Below are positions 1-11,836 of a stretch of 64,000 bases of DNA, in pieces; within the stretch, counting starts at the first letter, position 1, and the number at the start of each line of letters is the position of its first letter. Made by a program: the position numbers and the translations under genes. The DNA is from Acheta domesticus. Lineage: Eukaryota; Arthropoda; Insecta; Orthoptera; Gryllidae. Location of the stretch: assembly GCA_031308135.1 (NCBI GenBank), contig JAHLJT010000631.1, positions 198,007,126 to 198,071,125 of the forward strand, written 5' to 3'. The notes beneath the pieces were generated by a model that did not search any database, was not told the DNA's origin, and was given only the letters and a program-made list of their open reading frames with translations.

Positions 1-1799
1 AACTCAAGGTGTCGGTTCGTCAAGATATTCAATATGCAAACATCGTTTGAGTAACATTCCCATGTACCGAAGTGAAGTCTAAGCCTACTAAATTGTTTCC
101 AATGGTAACAAATTGTATTTAGTACTCAAAGGTGAAAATATTAGTTTATTTTTTGGCTCGGAATTGCTTTTCTTGAAGTACATAAGAACGCTGAAAATAA
201 TCCAATACTTTTTAATACACAAATAATTTTTCAATTTTCGCACCCCAGCAAGCTGGCACCCTGAACTCTCCATAACCCCCTCTATTCCTCATAATAAATC
301 AAGGAAATTCAAGTAATATTCCAAAGAGTAGGGTTGTACTTGCTCCATCGGTATTTACGCACTACTTTGCTTTGCTTTGCTTCGCTTTGCTTTGCTTTCT
401 GAAGAGTAAAAACCTTTTCTATTATGTTTGTGACTATCAAGGAAATCGAAAAGTTAACTCTCAAGGAGGAGTGAATAATTTGTTCAAAGTTGTTTTTAAA
501 GAAGTATGAATTGTTCCGATAACATCTCTTTTTAATGCTGAATAAACTTTTATTGAAAATTTGTTTCCAACATGAATTGTATTGTTATTTTTGTTTGATA
601 TTCTGCAAGTTACATTTATACATTAAAAAAATAAACATGTTTCATTAACAACTTTCCTTCTTAATTGAAAGGATAGACAAATGGATAGGGAAAGGGTGGG
701 TTTTATCATGCGAGAGTTCTCGCACAGGTACGCTGGTTTAAATTATTTGAAATTATCTGTTGAATTTCTTTCATCGATGCTAAATTGTACAATGGCTAAC
801 AGAAAACAATGCGATTTGTACTTTGTGTTATCAACAAAACACTCAAATGTTTATTATATAAAAATATATTCATTCATTCATTATCTTACTTCAATCGTAC
901 AAGGATGGTAATTTTCGATTTACAAACGAAAATTGTATTTCCATATAGAGGCATCACACTATATTAAACTAATTAAATCCGCCGGAAAAATACTTAGAAT
1001 ATAAACTTTAAAGAGGTCGAAGACTGAAAGATATGAATAAGATAAAAGAATAGTTAAGGGGAATGCTTAAAATACAAGGAATAAAAACTACGCATAATGA
1101 ATATTAATGCAAAACGAAACCACTTCCGACACAAAATTAAAAAATTCCTTGCTTTTAAAAGTGTTAAAATCTCGATTACAATGGAATGAGTTCTTCCCTT
1201 AACCGCCGGGCTTTTAAGATAAACGATGTGTATATTCACAAAACAAAATGTACATTTATATTTTGACAACGTAGGTCAAATACATTCAAGGACGCCCAAT
1301 AATGCACAGTTTGAAAGGTTGAATGATACTTCGTTCATTGATATTTTTCGTTTTGACAAAGTCAAAATGCACTTGATAAGCAATAAAAGTACCGTCATCA
1401 TGTAGAAGAGGGCAAAGTACTTCACATTTTTTGGAATAATGTATGGTTACCTAGTCACGAACCTTCTTGCTAAGAATTGCTAAGAACTATCTTGCTAAGA
1501 ACAAATACCCTACGCATCTTGTCCGTACACCATGAACGTACACGCTCGGCGAAGCTTAAGAATGAAGCAAGAATGAAGCTCGGCGAAGCTTAAGAAAGAC
1601 CGTCAAGTCAATTGTAAGTCATAAGAGCCCTATGAAATGCCAAGGCACCAACGAAGGGATTACCTACCTTTTACATACCAATGCGCCAAATTTGTTCACA
1701 TACATATTCAAATAAGCCATACAACTTTTCATTTTCAGCCTTCTTATGTTCATGGTTGTGTGTTAGAAAATACAGATGAAGGATCTGTCTCGCTTAGGG
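1..1799. other. AT-rich sequence, no gene recognised
   Basis: Only a short TTTGC pentanucleotide run (about 362-400) and a local direct repeat around GCTCGGCGAAGCTTAAGAA (about 1545-1595) stand out. The open frames are short and show no domain pattern. Confidence 0.6.
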
Positions 1800-2150
1800 T
1801 AATTGATTGATTGTCACTGATTCCGGGCGTCTCCTAAGTGTAGTGCGTGCATTTTTTCATCTGGAGGTGGTTTTCCCAAAGGTATTTCCTTCAAGCGGGC
1901 CATCGCCCCAGCCGGGACAAGTTCTAAGCCCCCGACCGGTCTCCCGGCATGTGTGGTAGTGTAGTCCAAGTTAGTGTAAATGTGTTTGTAAGGGGTGAGG
2001 ATAGGACAAGGAAGAGGAAGGAAAGATCGCGCGCGATCCTTGGCCCATTTATGAGGGTACTGCTCCGACATTCGCCTGGTGTTGACCGGAGAAACCACGG
2101 AAAACTAGCGATCAGAGCAGCTTCCGGCAATTAGGGTTAGAAAAAGGTAA
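1800..2150 (-). mobile_element. tRNA-type SINE copy 1, body and tail
   Basis: On the minus strand this reads GCTGCTCTGA...TTTCCGTGGTTTCTCCGG..CAACACCAGGCGAATG, continues through a CTTCCTCTTCC(T)TGTCCTATCC block and ends in repeated AATCA. The same order of blocks recurs at about 8925-9290 and 19902-20275. The 'CCGTGGTTTCTCC...AGGCGAATGC' module resembles one common in arthropod tRNA-derived SINEs (from memory). The Pol III head is not clear in this copy. Confidence 0.75.
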
Positions 2151-3408
2151 TCTCAATCTCGCAAGTAAATAAATTAAAGCACACATTTATTGATGCTCCA
2201 ATCTTCAAGAGTGAGAGTTGGATGAGGAAGCAATCAATGTTGCTGTAGATGCCTAATAAACTTGTGATTAAATGTGATGTGATGAATGAGAGCAGTCTGG
2301 GGATGGAATTAGTTTCGCATGAAGCGCCTACTTCAAAATAATAAGAGCAATGTTACAGCACCACTTGATATCATCCAATGGGCTAAGTTTGGCGAGTATG
2401 CCACGATTTGACTATCCCTTCATTAATTATTTTGGATCCCACCACGGTGGAACAGAATATTGCTATTATTGAATTTTACTTGTCTTAATGTTATAAATTT
2501 TCAGTCGTAATGTTATAAAGAAATATAGTTAATAGTTCGTAAAATAATTAAGAAGTGTTTAGCATTGATAACATTCTCTCACAGGGGAAGTATATTTGGC
2601 AACTACTATCTAGCGTCTACTAACATTATAAAATCACAGAAAGTATGGTTTAGCAAATCAGAAATTCTATTGGCATCTAGAGTAAACGCAATCAACTTTT
2701 TCTTGTATTCACTTCACGAAAAATGAGAATAAAACAATTATGTGGGACAGAGTTGATAATTTAAATATAAAAAATCAAGGTTTAAACGTGTCGAGTGTTG
2801 TCGTAGTCAGTTACGACGGTGAAAAAATACTTGAATCGTGATAATCTATCTACTTTAAGATCTTCGATTTCTCTTCTCCAAGGATAACCGTCTTTAAAGC
2901 GGACATGTCCTCAAACACTCAGAAATTCCAAAAGTTCTCGGTGTATCTGTTTTTGCAGTCGACTTGAGTCAAAAAGAAAAAAGGAAAATCGAGGACTAAA
3001 CATTATTTTTCATGACTACGTTAAATCGGGATTCTTAGGTTTAAATCTGTTTAGTTTGTCACTTTGTAACGTCATTATTTTATTATACATATTCGTTTCA
3101 ATATTTTCTAAACCCAATAAATTAATCCTATAGATCCTTTTTTATTGTAATTGTATTTTCTTCCTGTTCAATTCTTACAAGGATTTTTCAGGGTGTTGAA
3201 CATTATTTTCTTAATACAATAATACCGAGGCAAGATGCCAGCAGTTTACATAAGGTAATTGTTTAGTTTATTTAAATTCGATAAATATAGTTTAGGTACA
3301 TAATGAATGTTTAATTTATTTAATAATTTGGGAATATTATAGATAAAATTAAATTTTTAAAGAGGATGAAAAACATCCTTGGGAAACCTAGAACAAATCT
3401 GACTATTA

Positions 3409-3473
<65 letters not shown>

Positions 3474-3509
3474 TAATCCTAAATTGATTTTTACAAGAAG
3501 TGAATTTCG
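2151..3509. other. AT-rich sequence with TTA microsatellite
   Basis: Contains a (TTA)n run at about 3408-3475. I see no coding signal. Confidence 0.6.
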
Positions 3510-3780
3510 TAATTTACTGAACAATTTTGATATAAGATTTTATTGGTTCTATTTGCAGTTCTCTGTGAATTTGAGAGTTTGAAATAAACCATTCGGCTTT
3601 TAATATTGTTCTCAAGAATTTGTTTTCTATTACGAGTATTTGAATTTTGTTCAAATTTATGGAAGAAGCATTACACCAAATTGGGCAAGCGTAAGTTAGA
3701 GAAGAATGGATTATAGATTCGTAAATTGAAAGGCCACATTCTATTTTTAGTTTAGATTTATTGTTTATAAGAGGAAATAA
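3510..3780 (-). pseudogene. Jockey-like LINE, C-terminal end of reverse transcriptase ORF
   Basis: The minus strand translates to PLINNKSKLKIECGLSIYES, then LTYACPIW, then ENKFLRTILKAEWFISN and IHRELQIEPIKSYI. This order (PLL.rkSkLs...lyks.irp.LtYa.P.W...kilr.i..apw...N..ihrdL.i..i..yi) is the typical post-RT C-terminal region of Jockey-clade non-LTR retrotransposons. The rest of the element is missing and stop codons follow, so it is a dead 3' fragment. Confidence 0.75.
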
Positions 3781-4459
3781 TTTTGAAATTTTATGATAAT
3801 TTTTTTATTTATTGTATTAATTATATGAATTTTCCAGGTTATTTTTTAGTCTAAAATCCTATATATCCTGAAAATCTGCTAAAATGATTACGATCCTAAA
3901 AATAATTAAATCGCGACTTTCAAAACAATTATATAAAGTTGGTATAAGATATTTCATTACTTGGGGGTGATCAGAATATTTCGGAGACGAAGGCCGCAGT
4001 ATCTAACTTCTCTGACGTTCTTGCTATTGAGTTAGAAAGTGCGTGACTCCTACTAAGCGAAGCAATGAACATCACCGAAGCTTTTACAAAGAACTAGGTA
4101 CTGATGTGTTTTTGTCAAAGCTCTCGAAAATTCAAGGCAATCGCAAAGATGAAGGGCATTATTGCAGTTATTAAGCGTGAAGAAATATCTGGAGAATACC
4201 TAGATGGCGACAGTACATTTTCTTCTAACAAGTGTGCGCTTCACATTTGGCGAGATTAGCCATCCTAGAAGTCCTCCGCGTTTATTTTGGGATGGTGCGT
4301 GGTTGTTCATTCTAACAGTGGATCTTCAAAAATGTATATGTTTAGAATACTTCGTGGTGATAAGTATGTACATGAAAGGTGGTAATACTTGTGAAGGTGA
4401 CAATTATATACATACAATGACTGATAATTGCGCTCGTGAAAAAACTGTTCAAAACGTTG

Positions 4460-4540
4460 GTTGACTCGGTAGCTTAGTAGGTCAAAGCAGCTGAGCGTTA
4501 ACCAGAAGACAGACCGGGTTCGAATCCCGGTCGGGCGAAC
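4460..4540 (+). repeat. tRNA-like sequence (tRNA pseudogene or SINE head)
   Basis: A-box TAGCTTAGTAGG and a perfect B-box GGTTCGAATCC are about 36 bases apart, with a good T-arm (CCGGG/CCCGG). The putative anticodon loop reads GCGTTAA, which would give GTT (Asn), but the usual U33 is C, the anticodon stem is imperfect and the acceptor stem pairs at only about three positions. It is therefore a decayed or SINE-derived tRNA-like unit rather than a working tRNA. Confidence 0.6.
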
Positions 4541-7180
4541 TAATTCTTTGAACAAGTGTAATTATTAAAACACATTGCTACTTAGTAACATTGTCACAAT
4601 TTGGATTCTATACGACTGCGAAACATATTCTTCAAGTGTAATAGCGTCCAAGAAAGTGACGGGAAAGGTAACGTATATGTTTAGAAGAAATTCGGTATTT
4701 ATTACAAATGTTGTTCTGCCCGATTCTAACATGATTAGAAAAAAATCTAAAATTGACTAAATCGTGATTTCAAAAAGCCTAAAATGATACCCTAGAAATC
4801 CGGAAAATCAATTTATGTAGCACATGTTAATCTTTTTTTTTTTTGTCCGTCCGTCCTTGAAGATAAAAATTTCAAAGCTTTAACAGAGAAGACTAGGCTT
4901 CGTTTTTAGACTTCAAGAAAGACTATGCAGTCTATCCGAGCTTGTATATTAAACAAACGAGCACAATTTTTTTTTCATTTTAATGTTTGTTCTAGAATCC
5001 AAGGTTCAACATATAAGTGGCAAGCCAAAAAATAACGTTCTCAAAAGTTCAAGTCCAGAATGTGGAGTAAAAGTGGAACCAATAGAAAGCCAGGCCTCAC
5101 AGGAAGACCACAGGACGGAAAAGGAGCCCTCGTTGCTCAATGACTCGGTCACTCTTCTGGTTGGTGGCTCAAAAGCAACGAGGAAGCTGTGAAAAACGGT
5201 TCTAAAGAAACCCCGACTGTGTCCTCGCTGTGACGAAGCCATTTTAAGAGTAAGCCTATGTCTGTAGCAGCAATAGTGAGAACCATGAAGAGCCGCTCAT
5301 TAGGGGCAAAAACAGTTTAGTTACCTCAAAAGGGGATCACCGAACCGATAACTCACATTACGTACTGACTATAATACGTATTTCGGTTAGGGTGCATTCA
5401 AACTCCAATCTTTCTTGAAGTCTTAAAACAAAACTTTCTCTTTTAAAGCTTAGTAATTTTGATCTTAAACAATATACACAAAAGAAGTACATAAAATGTA
5501 CTTTCGTATTATTAAATTACTTCGTTACTTCCATGTCTTTTCACCTTTGACGATCCATGAAGTTGGAAAATAACATTAAGAAATTAAATCAAATTAAGTT
5601 TTCCTCTATTTTTCTTAAAATATGTCTAATCCTCTATCTCCTAAAAGCTTAGCACATTGAAGGGCTAGGCAACAAAAATCTCCAAAATCTCATCAAAATT
5701 TACCTAAGTGCATCTTTTAAACTATTTAATAAACTTTATTACGCAGGATTAGTAAAAAACGTCCACTTCGTATATTCTGTAAACTGTTTACAATATCACC
5801 GATCGATTCGGGACACAGGAGCCCATCAGTTGTACTGTTTTTTTGATAGCATTTTTTTATTTTAAAGATATTGGATTAGTTTTTATAATGGATCATTAAA
5901 CATTTTAACATAAGTGGATAAGTCTTAAGACACTTCTCAAGACTTATCTATTTGATGTGATTGATACCTATTTGATTTTTATGTTCAAAAGTACAATATA
6001 ATTAAAGTATAATATAATATGATATAACAAGTTCAGTACAATTTATCAATACCACTTACGTTAGTATTTTATGAATAATGAAACTGATGAATTAATGTCG
6101 CGGCTGGCAGCTCATCGGTCACCAAGCCGCAAGGCGGGGACCGCAGTTGTCTCCCGACAACATCTGTTGAATTTCCCTTTCAAGAAACCTCCCGGCAAAG
6201 CTTTCGTATGTTACGTTCAAGTTACTGGGTTCACATTTCATCCACAAGAATCAAAGTGACAAGGAAATCACCTTACTGGTAGCATCGTTCATCAGGCAGA
6301 TTAGAAGCATCAATTGGCAAGTTTGTTGTCTCCGTATTAAACCGCATCGAACGCTTAATCTCCGAAAGGAAGCAAAAAATACTGAAATACATTTCTCAGC
6401 TTTACCGTGAAAATTATATATGCATATTCAATTATAAGTGCATATTCAATTGAGATGCAACTTCTTCAGTAATAGAGAGATTGACACTAAATATGTTTTT
6501 TTAATTAACTACCCAATTTTCTCGAGTTTCTCCACTCATGAATTTGCCTTAAACCTTTGTTAAAGCAAAATAACTTTTACTGACATTACGTTGTTGATAT
6601 CCACACATATGGGTCGCAAATGTTTAAAAGTTTCTATGCCAACTGTCCACAGAGGCGTCTACACTCTTAACGTCATTCACTCTCTGCATGCGACAAACGT
6701 AATTTTTGCGATTTATATATTGCTACATTCATACTTTCGAGTCGACTGTCGTTTAGAATTCACATGTGCTAGTAATATTAATCCGCGGCGTTTTGAGTCG
6801 GCGAACGATAAGAGGCCGGGAAACGTTTAGAAATGCTACCTCGCCGTGAACTTCTGAACCTGCTATAACACCGAATTTTAAAAATCAAAAATACAAAACG
6901 TAATTTATTGTAATAAAAAGCAAAAATGTTTGTAGCATGTATTATCATGTGTTCAGACATAAAATTCTGAGCAGGTCTCAAAATACAGATATGTAGATGT
7001 TGAATGAACATTCTACATTAGTAGAGTAGTATGTGCAATTCCTTGGGTCGAATTGTAAATAAGTACTAGAAAAAATACGTAAGCCAAATCGTTCCTCAGA
7101 CTGGAATCATTAATAAAACATTTTGCTTTTTGTAATGATGAATATGAGCCCAGTTTAAATAGAGTACTATCTTTTATTTG
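4541..7180. other. AT-rich sequence, no gene recognised
   Basis: A poly-T/GTCCGTCCGTCC patch at 4828-4857 resembles the GGAC-repeat part of the hairpin-ended repeat family found further right. Short frames at 4983-5192 and 6071-6259 show no domain pattern and no codon bias that I can judge. Confidence 0.5.
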
Positions 7181-8040
7181 CTCAAAGCTTTCACAATAAT
7201 ATTGAGTTGCTTCTAAGCACGTGCATTTTGTAATTAACCGACAGAGGAGGAAACTTTCGTTCAGGATAATTGTATTTAAAAATGTTTCATCGGGGCCGAA
7301 ATCGGAGAGGCATAGCTTAATATTAAGCTTATCACAAAGTGGTAGAAATTAGATGTGTGTGATTTAAGTGGGGATAAATTCTTTAGTAGGGGATATAACT
7401 GATGTGTTTTTCAGTTCAATTCTATACATGCTATTTGCTGTCCATATGAGTCGTCTGTCGAATAATACTCAGAGGTATTTGGACATGGCGTCCGCGGGAA
7501 TCCATGCAATGTTGTAGTTGTGGTAGGTGAGAGTGGGCGGCTCGAGGGGTCTTCTAAGAGTGAACATCTTTACTTGCTTCTTGCTTGCGTTTATCTGAAA
7601 ATGCATTTTTTGTGCCCGGTCTAAAAATACATTGAGATGATTGTGAAGCTCTTCTATTAATGTATCTATGTCTCTTCTATGTCTCGATTTGTGGAGAAGA
7701 TTGCTGTCATCTGCAAAGGTGTCAATGGATGTTGATGGTGTGGGGGGTGAGCCGGCGGGATAGATAGTGAATAGAGTTGTGGAGAAGCTCGAGCCCTGAG
7801 GAACCCCAGCTTTGATAGGGTTTAGAGAGAGCGACGGGAAGACGCACTGAAAATATATGTTTTTTAAGAAAACTTTCTATAATGCATGTGAAGCATGTCA
7901 ATGTTCTGGAGCTAGATCATCAGTCATGTGTGCCATATTGCATCAAACACTTTCACGACGTCAAAGAAAACTGCTGTTGTATGTGGAACAATTTCAGCTA
8001 CTCGATAAAGATCACGTTATACTCAGGTAAAACGAGTCAT
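7180..8040 (-). pseudogene. Jockey-like LINE reverse transcriptase fragment
   Basis: Minus-strand segments in order are EIVPHTTAVFFDVVKVFDAI (RT palm motif A, ffDv.kaFD), KAGVPQGSSFSTTLFTIYPA (motif B, gvPQGS.ls..Lf.iy), DTFADDSNLL (the catalytic [YF]ADD box) and then NASKKQVKMFTLRR (the K...F thumb region). All are classic non-LTR RT blocks. They sit in different frames with stops between them, so the copy is dead. Confidence 0.88.
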
Positions 8041-8924
8041 CTTGGGGTTGAACATCTTTGAAGCATTAACTGTGTACGGAGCAGCATTAATTATAAACAA
8101 TATGTTTTCATTAATGATACCCTCTAGGTCAAAGCAGAATCATCACTTTGTTGAAAAATCTCGCAATTATACCGTGCTTGCATTTTTCTAAAACTTCGCA
8201 ATTCAATAGAAGAGGTCTCGAAGGATATTCAGAGCACATTTTTTCTACAATAATATTTGCAATATATCTATCTTCAACACCAGTAGTTTCATCAATTGAA
8301 ACTCAAACCTCAATAGTTTTTTATTTCGTCGCATACTTTAGTTAGTTTTCAAATTAATTTCTTTCAAGTAAGTTCTTCTTAACCTGCATTCAGGAGGATT
8401 TTTTTATTTGCATGAATTTTTCTACGAAACTAACTCAGAGTCGTTCATTTTGTAAATGGTAATATTGGTTCTTAACTAATTCACAGAACAAATCTGTAAA
8501 AAATGCTGACTTACTTGATTGAGCATGAGGTGAAGAGTGCAAAAATGTTTGCTGGAGCATTAATTTTCTTTCTTTGTTTTGCCTATCTTTTGCTATAGTC
8601 ATGGAATTGTACTGCATTTCTTGGAGAGCGCTGTGATGTTGAAATCATTTTGTCACAATATACTCGAGTCACATCTGAACGATTCATTACAAAACTCTCG
8701 AATATAGCTGGCCATTACGTCTTTCGATGTTGTGGTTTGTGGCGTTGCATCAACTGTAAAATACGCAAGTGTAAACAAGTGCAAGTGTAAACAAAGCTGA
8801 TTACGAGGAGCCAATTTGCAGGTGAGCAGCGGTAACAGAGGGCTATACTGAAAACTTCCGAATTTCGTATCCCTGACACAGAAAGATATCTAGAGAAGAA
8901 TTCTGGAGATGCCTACCGGTCAGT

Positions 8925-9290
8925 TGATCTGATTTCCGTGATTTCTCCAATCAATATCAGGCGAATGCCAAAGCAGTGCCCCAAAATACGAGGCATAGAC
9001 CGCGCGCATTCTATCCTTCCTCTTCCATGTCCTATCCTTACACCTTACTAACACACTTACATGAACTACACTACCATATACGTCGGAAGCTTAAGAGTTT
9101 AGTCGATGTCCTGCTGGGAGAAATACCGAGATGAGGAAAAAACGCAAACCGACGTGTAGTTTGGCGTAGGATCTCATCCATCAGCCGGGGAAGAACATCA
9201 CCACCTCCCCTGATTAAAGGGTGCACACATTCACAATACTAATTACCAAAACTGAAGACGCGCTCAGAAACAATAAATAATCAATCAGTC
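8925..9290 (+). mobile_element. tRNA-type SINE copy 2, body and tail
   Basis: Shares with the other two copies the blocks TTCCGTGATTTCTCCAATCA, AGGCGAATGCC, GACCGCGCGCAT, CTTCCTCTTCCATGTCCTATC and a terminal AATAATCAATCA. The 5' head is not recognisable, consistent with 5' truncation or decay. Confidence 0.75.
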
Positions 9291-9808
9291 AATGTGCTTC
9301 GTTCCTAAATATTAAAATATTAAAAAGTATATAAAATGTAGTAATGGATAAAAAATGAAACTATTCGAAAATGCTTCAAATAGAAATTATTTCAGTTCAT
9401 TGAGAATGCAAAGCAAACTCGAGAATGTATATAAAGTAAATCTCTCAATCGAATGGTTAGTTGCAGGTCAGTATCAATGTTGTCACGCCATGAAAAATCG
9501 CTCTTTGTGATTAAAAAGAGAAAGCACACCAAATTCATCGCTCTGTATTGTAAACTAACCTTTCTTTCGCTCTTGTTCTACGACCTTTGTTTCTTTGCTC
9601 CACTGGGTAAGCAAGCACTCTACAGGTCATTCGTCGGAAAAAGGTAAGTGTAGAACTGCTTAAGAATTAACGTGAGAGTTGCTAGCCACCGTTACTGAAA
9701 CATACCCCCTCAACCACAGGAGCCACACAAAACATTCTATACACAAAGTCGGTTAGTTTTGTACTTTTAATTGCATCACGTCATACTCGCTTTCGCTCCA
9801 CGAAAGTT

Positions 9809-10104
9809 CCATGGAATGGAGTCTAAAATTCAGAAATCTGCTTAATTGATCGAACCATTTCCTCATATCAATTTAAACCACTCGCATATAACGATATTGA
9901 ATTATGCGGAAATGAAGTGTGAAAAATGCCCATGTCAAAAAAAGTCGTTAAAATATCCATGGAATGGAGTCTAAAATTCAGAAATCTGCTTAATTGATCG
10001 AACCATTTCCTCATATCAATTTAAACCACTCGCATATAACGATATTGAATTATGCGGAAATGAAGTGTGAAAAATGCCCATGTCAAAAAAAGTCGTTAAA
10101 ATAT
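9809..10104 (+). repeat. Perfect 148-bp tandem duplication
   Basis: The 148 bases starting CCATGGAATGGAGTCTAAAA are repeated head to tail with no difference that I can find by eye (9809-9956 and 9957-10104). No coding or transposon signal lies in the unit. Confidence 0.95.
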
Positions 10105-10961
10105 CAATTCACTGAAATCCTGTTCCATATACTAAATCATAAATAAGTTTGTACTAACTTGAATATATCTCTACATTAATTCAATAAAAAGACCACAATT
10201 CTTTAGGGTGTTTTCGAAAATCAATTATTTAATTTCAGTTAATGAAATATTTCAATAAAATATTGAATTTGTTTTGATAAAGTTTCCTCTCAACACCCAT
10301 TTTGAAGAGCAACAAAATTTAAACTATTTTTCGTACCTAATAGATTGTTTTGCTTCTCGCTTCAATATTTAAGGTTCTTCTGAACGCAAGTGTCACAGTA
10401 AATTTAAAGCTGATGTATTTAAATTTGGACCAGATATGAAAACAAATTTCGCTCACAGTACTCGCAACCAAATCAAACAGCCCTTTCAATCACATCGGTG
10501 GATGCCCACTTTTCAATTTCCACAAACATGGGCGATTTTTTTCTCTCAGACGCGGAGTGCGTCGAGAGCGTGTTAAAACAGGAGAAAGCCAAGCGGCAAG
10601 GACGAAATCGCAGATCGTCTCGGTGGGCGAAAGCCGGGCGGGCGTGGCAACGGTGGCGGCGGCGGAGACAAAGCGGCTAGAAATTGCGGGCGTTCCACGC
10701 GCAGCCTCGCGAGACGATTGATGAGCGTCCGGCCACCGCCGCCGCAGGCGACCTCTGCTCGCGGTTCACAGAGCTATGCTTGGATTGAAACATAGGGTCA
10801 GTTGACGTAAATCAGCAGTTACAGTGTTATCCAATCGGGAGCTTGAATGTCACCATAGTGACGTCACTACAGGCAAAGTTACCCGCAACGCAAAGGAGGC
10901 GCTGGTGTAGGCCAACCAGCAAGGAGGGGAGAGGAGAAACAGGGCGTTCCTTATCCAGTTA
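10105..10961. other. Spacer with CpG-rich patch
   Basis: The segment at about 10540-10760 is GC- and CpG-rich, unlike its AT-rich flanks, with several GGCGG and CCGCC groups. It could be an old promoter or untranslated exon. The 60-residue frame at 10498-10680 is basic and of low complexity, so I do not call it a gene. Confidence 0.35.
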
Positions 10962-11834
10962 CAGTAATCCCTCGACATCCGCGAATTCGCTCTTCGCGAG
11001 TTCTGAACATTCGCGATTAGAGAAATTCTACCGGTTTTATCATTTGCGACTTCAACATTTGCGAGTGCGTCTTCAGCGTTATCTGGACACGGAACTCGGC
11101 TGGAACTCAAAACACTGCTGACACCGGAACTCAAGGTATCACGTTCATCAAAAATGTCAAAGTTTAAATGTAAATGCACATTAATAGAATAACAAAATTG
11201 TAAAATAATTCAATTCAGTTGCCACAAATCGCTGATAGGGGAGGAGGTAAGAGTTTTGGCTACGTGAATAGAAAAGTCATTCAGGGTCTGTACAATTTTC
11301 ATTATAATGAACTCACTGAAGAGGAGCTTCGGGAAATCATAAGCGAAGAAAACCTTCCCGAAGGTAATGTTGAAGTAACGGAAGCGAAACTGCGTCCTGG
11401 AGCCACTTCGAAACGACTAGTGGCGTTCTAAATCTTCAACAAGCTGTAGTGGAATTTCGAATATGATCCGAACATGGAAATAACTTTGAAAGTTAAGAGA
11501 GAAATAGAAGCAGTAACTCTCCCATATTTGGATATTAGAACAACGAGAGTGATGAAACAAAAAAACAACATATCCAATCACTTTCAATTTTGAAATACGC
11601 TTCAAATATTGTTTTGTTTCTTCTCTTTGGGCTGTTAATTGCGAATTCTCTTTGTGTGGGGTAGTGCTTACTCATTTCTACCGCAATTTTTTGTCAGATA
11701 TTTTTCTTTCTTTTTTAAACACCTTTTCGATATCCAGGAATATAACTCATCTTTCTTCATTAAAAGTTAGGCTCAACATTCGCGGATTTGACATTTTTGG
11801 GAACCAAACTCTCGCGAATGTTGAGGGATTATTG
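10962..11834 (+). mobile_element. Tigger/pogo-like (Tc1/mariner) deletion derivative
   Basis: The left end CAGTAATCCCTCGACATCCG and the right end (complement) CAATAATCCCTCAACATTCG are inverted copies, each flanked by TA. The CAGT.ATCCCTCG...CGCGA style is typical of Tigger/pogo elements. The inside is too short for a transposase, but a frame at 11219-11431 contains ELTEEELREI, like the acidic C-terminal end of Tigger transposases. I read it as an internally deleted, non-autonomous copy. Confidence 0.85.
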
Positions 11835-11836
11835 TA

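Noticed and set aside
1814..2134. Small ORFs on both strands at 1814-2134
   Set aside because: They lie inside a SINE copy and are not conserved in the other SINE copies.
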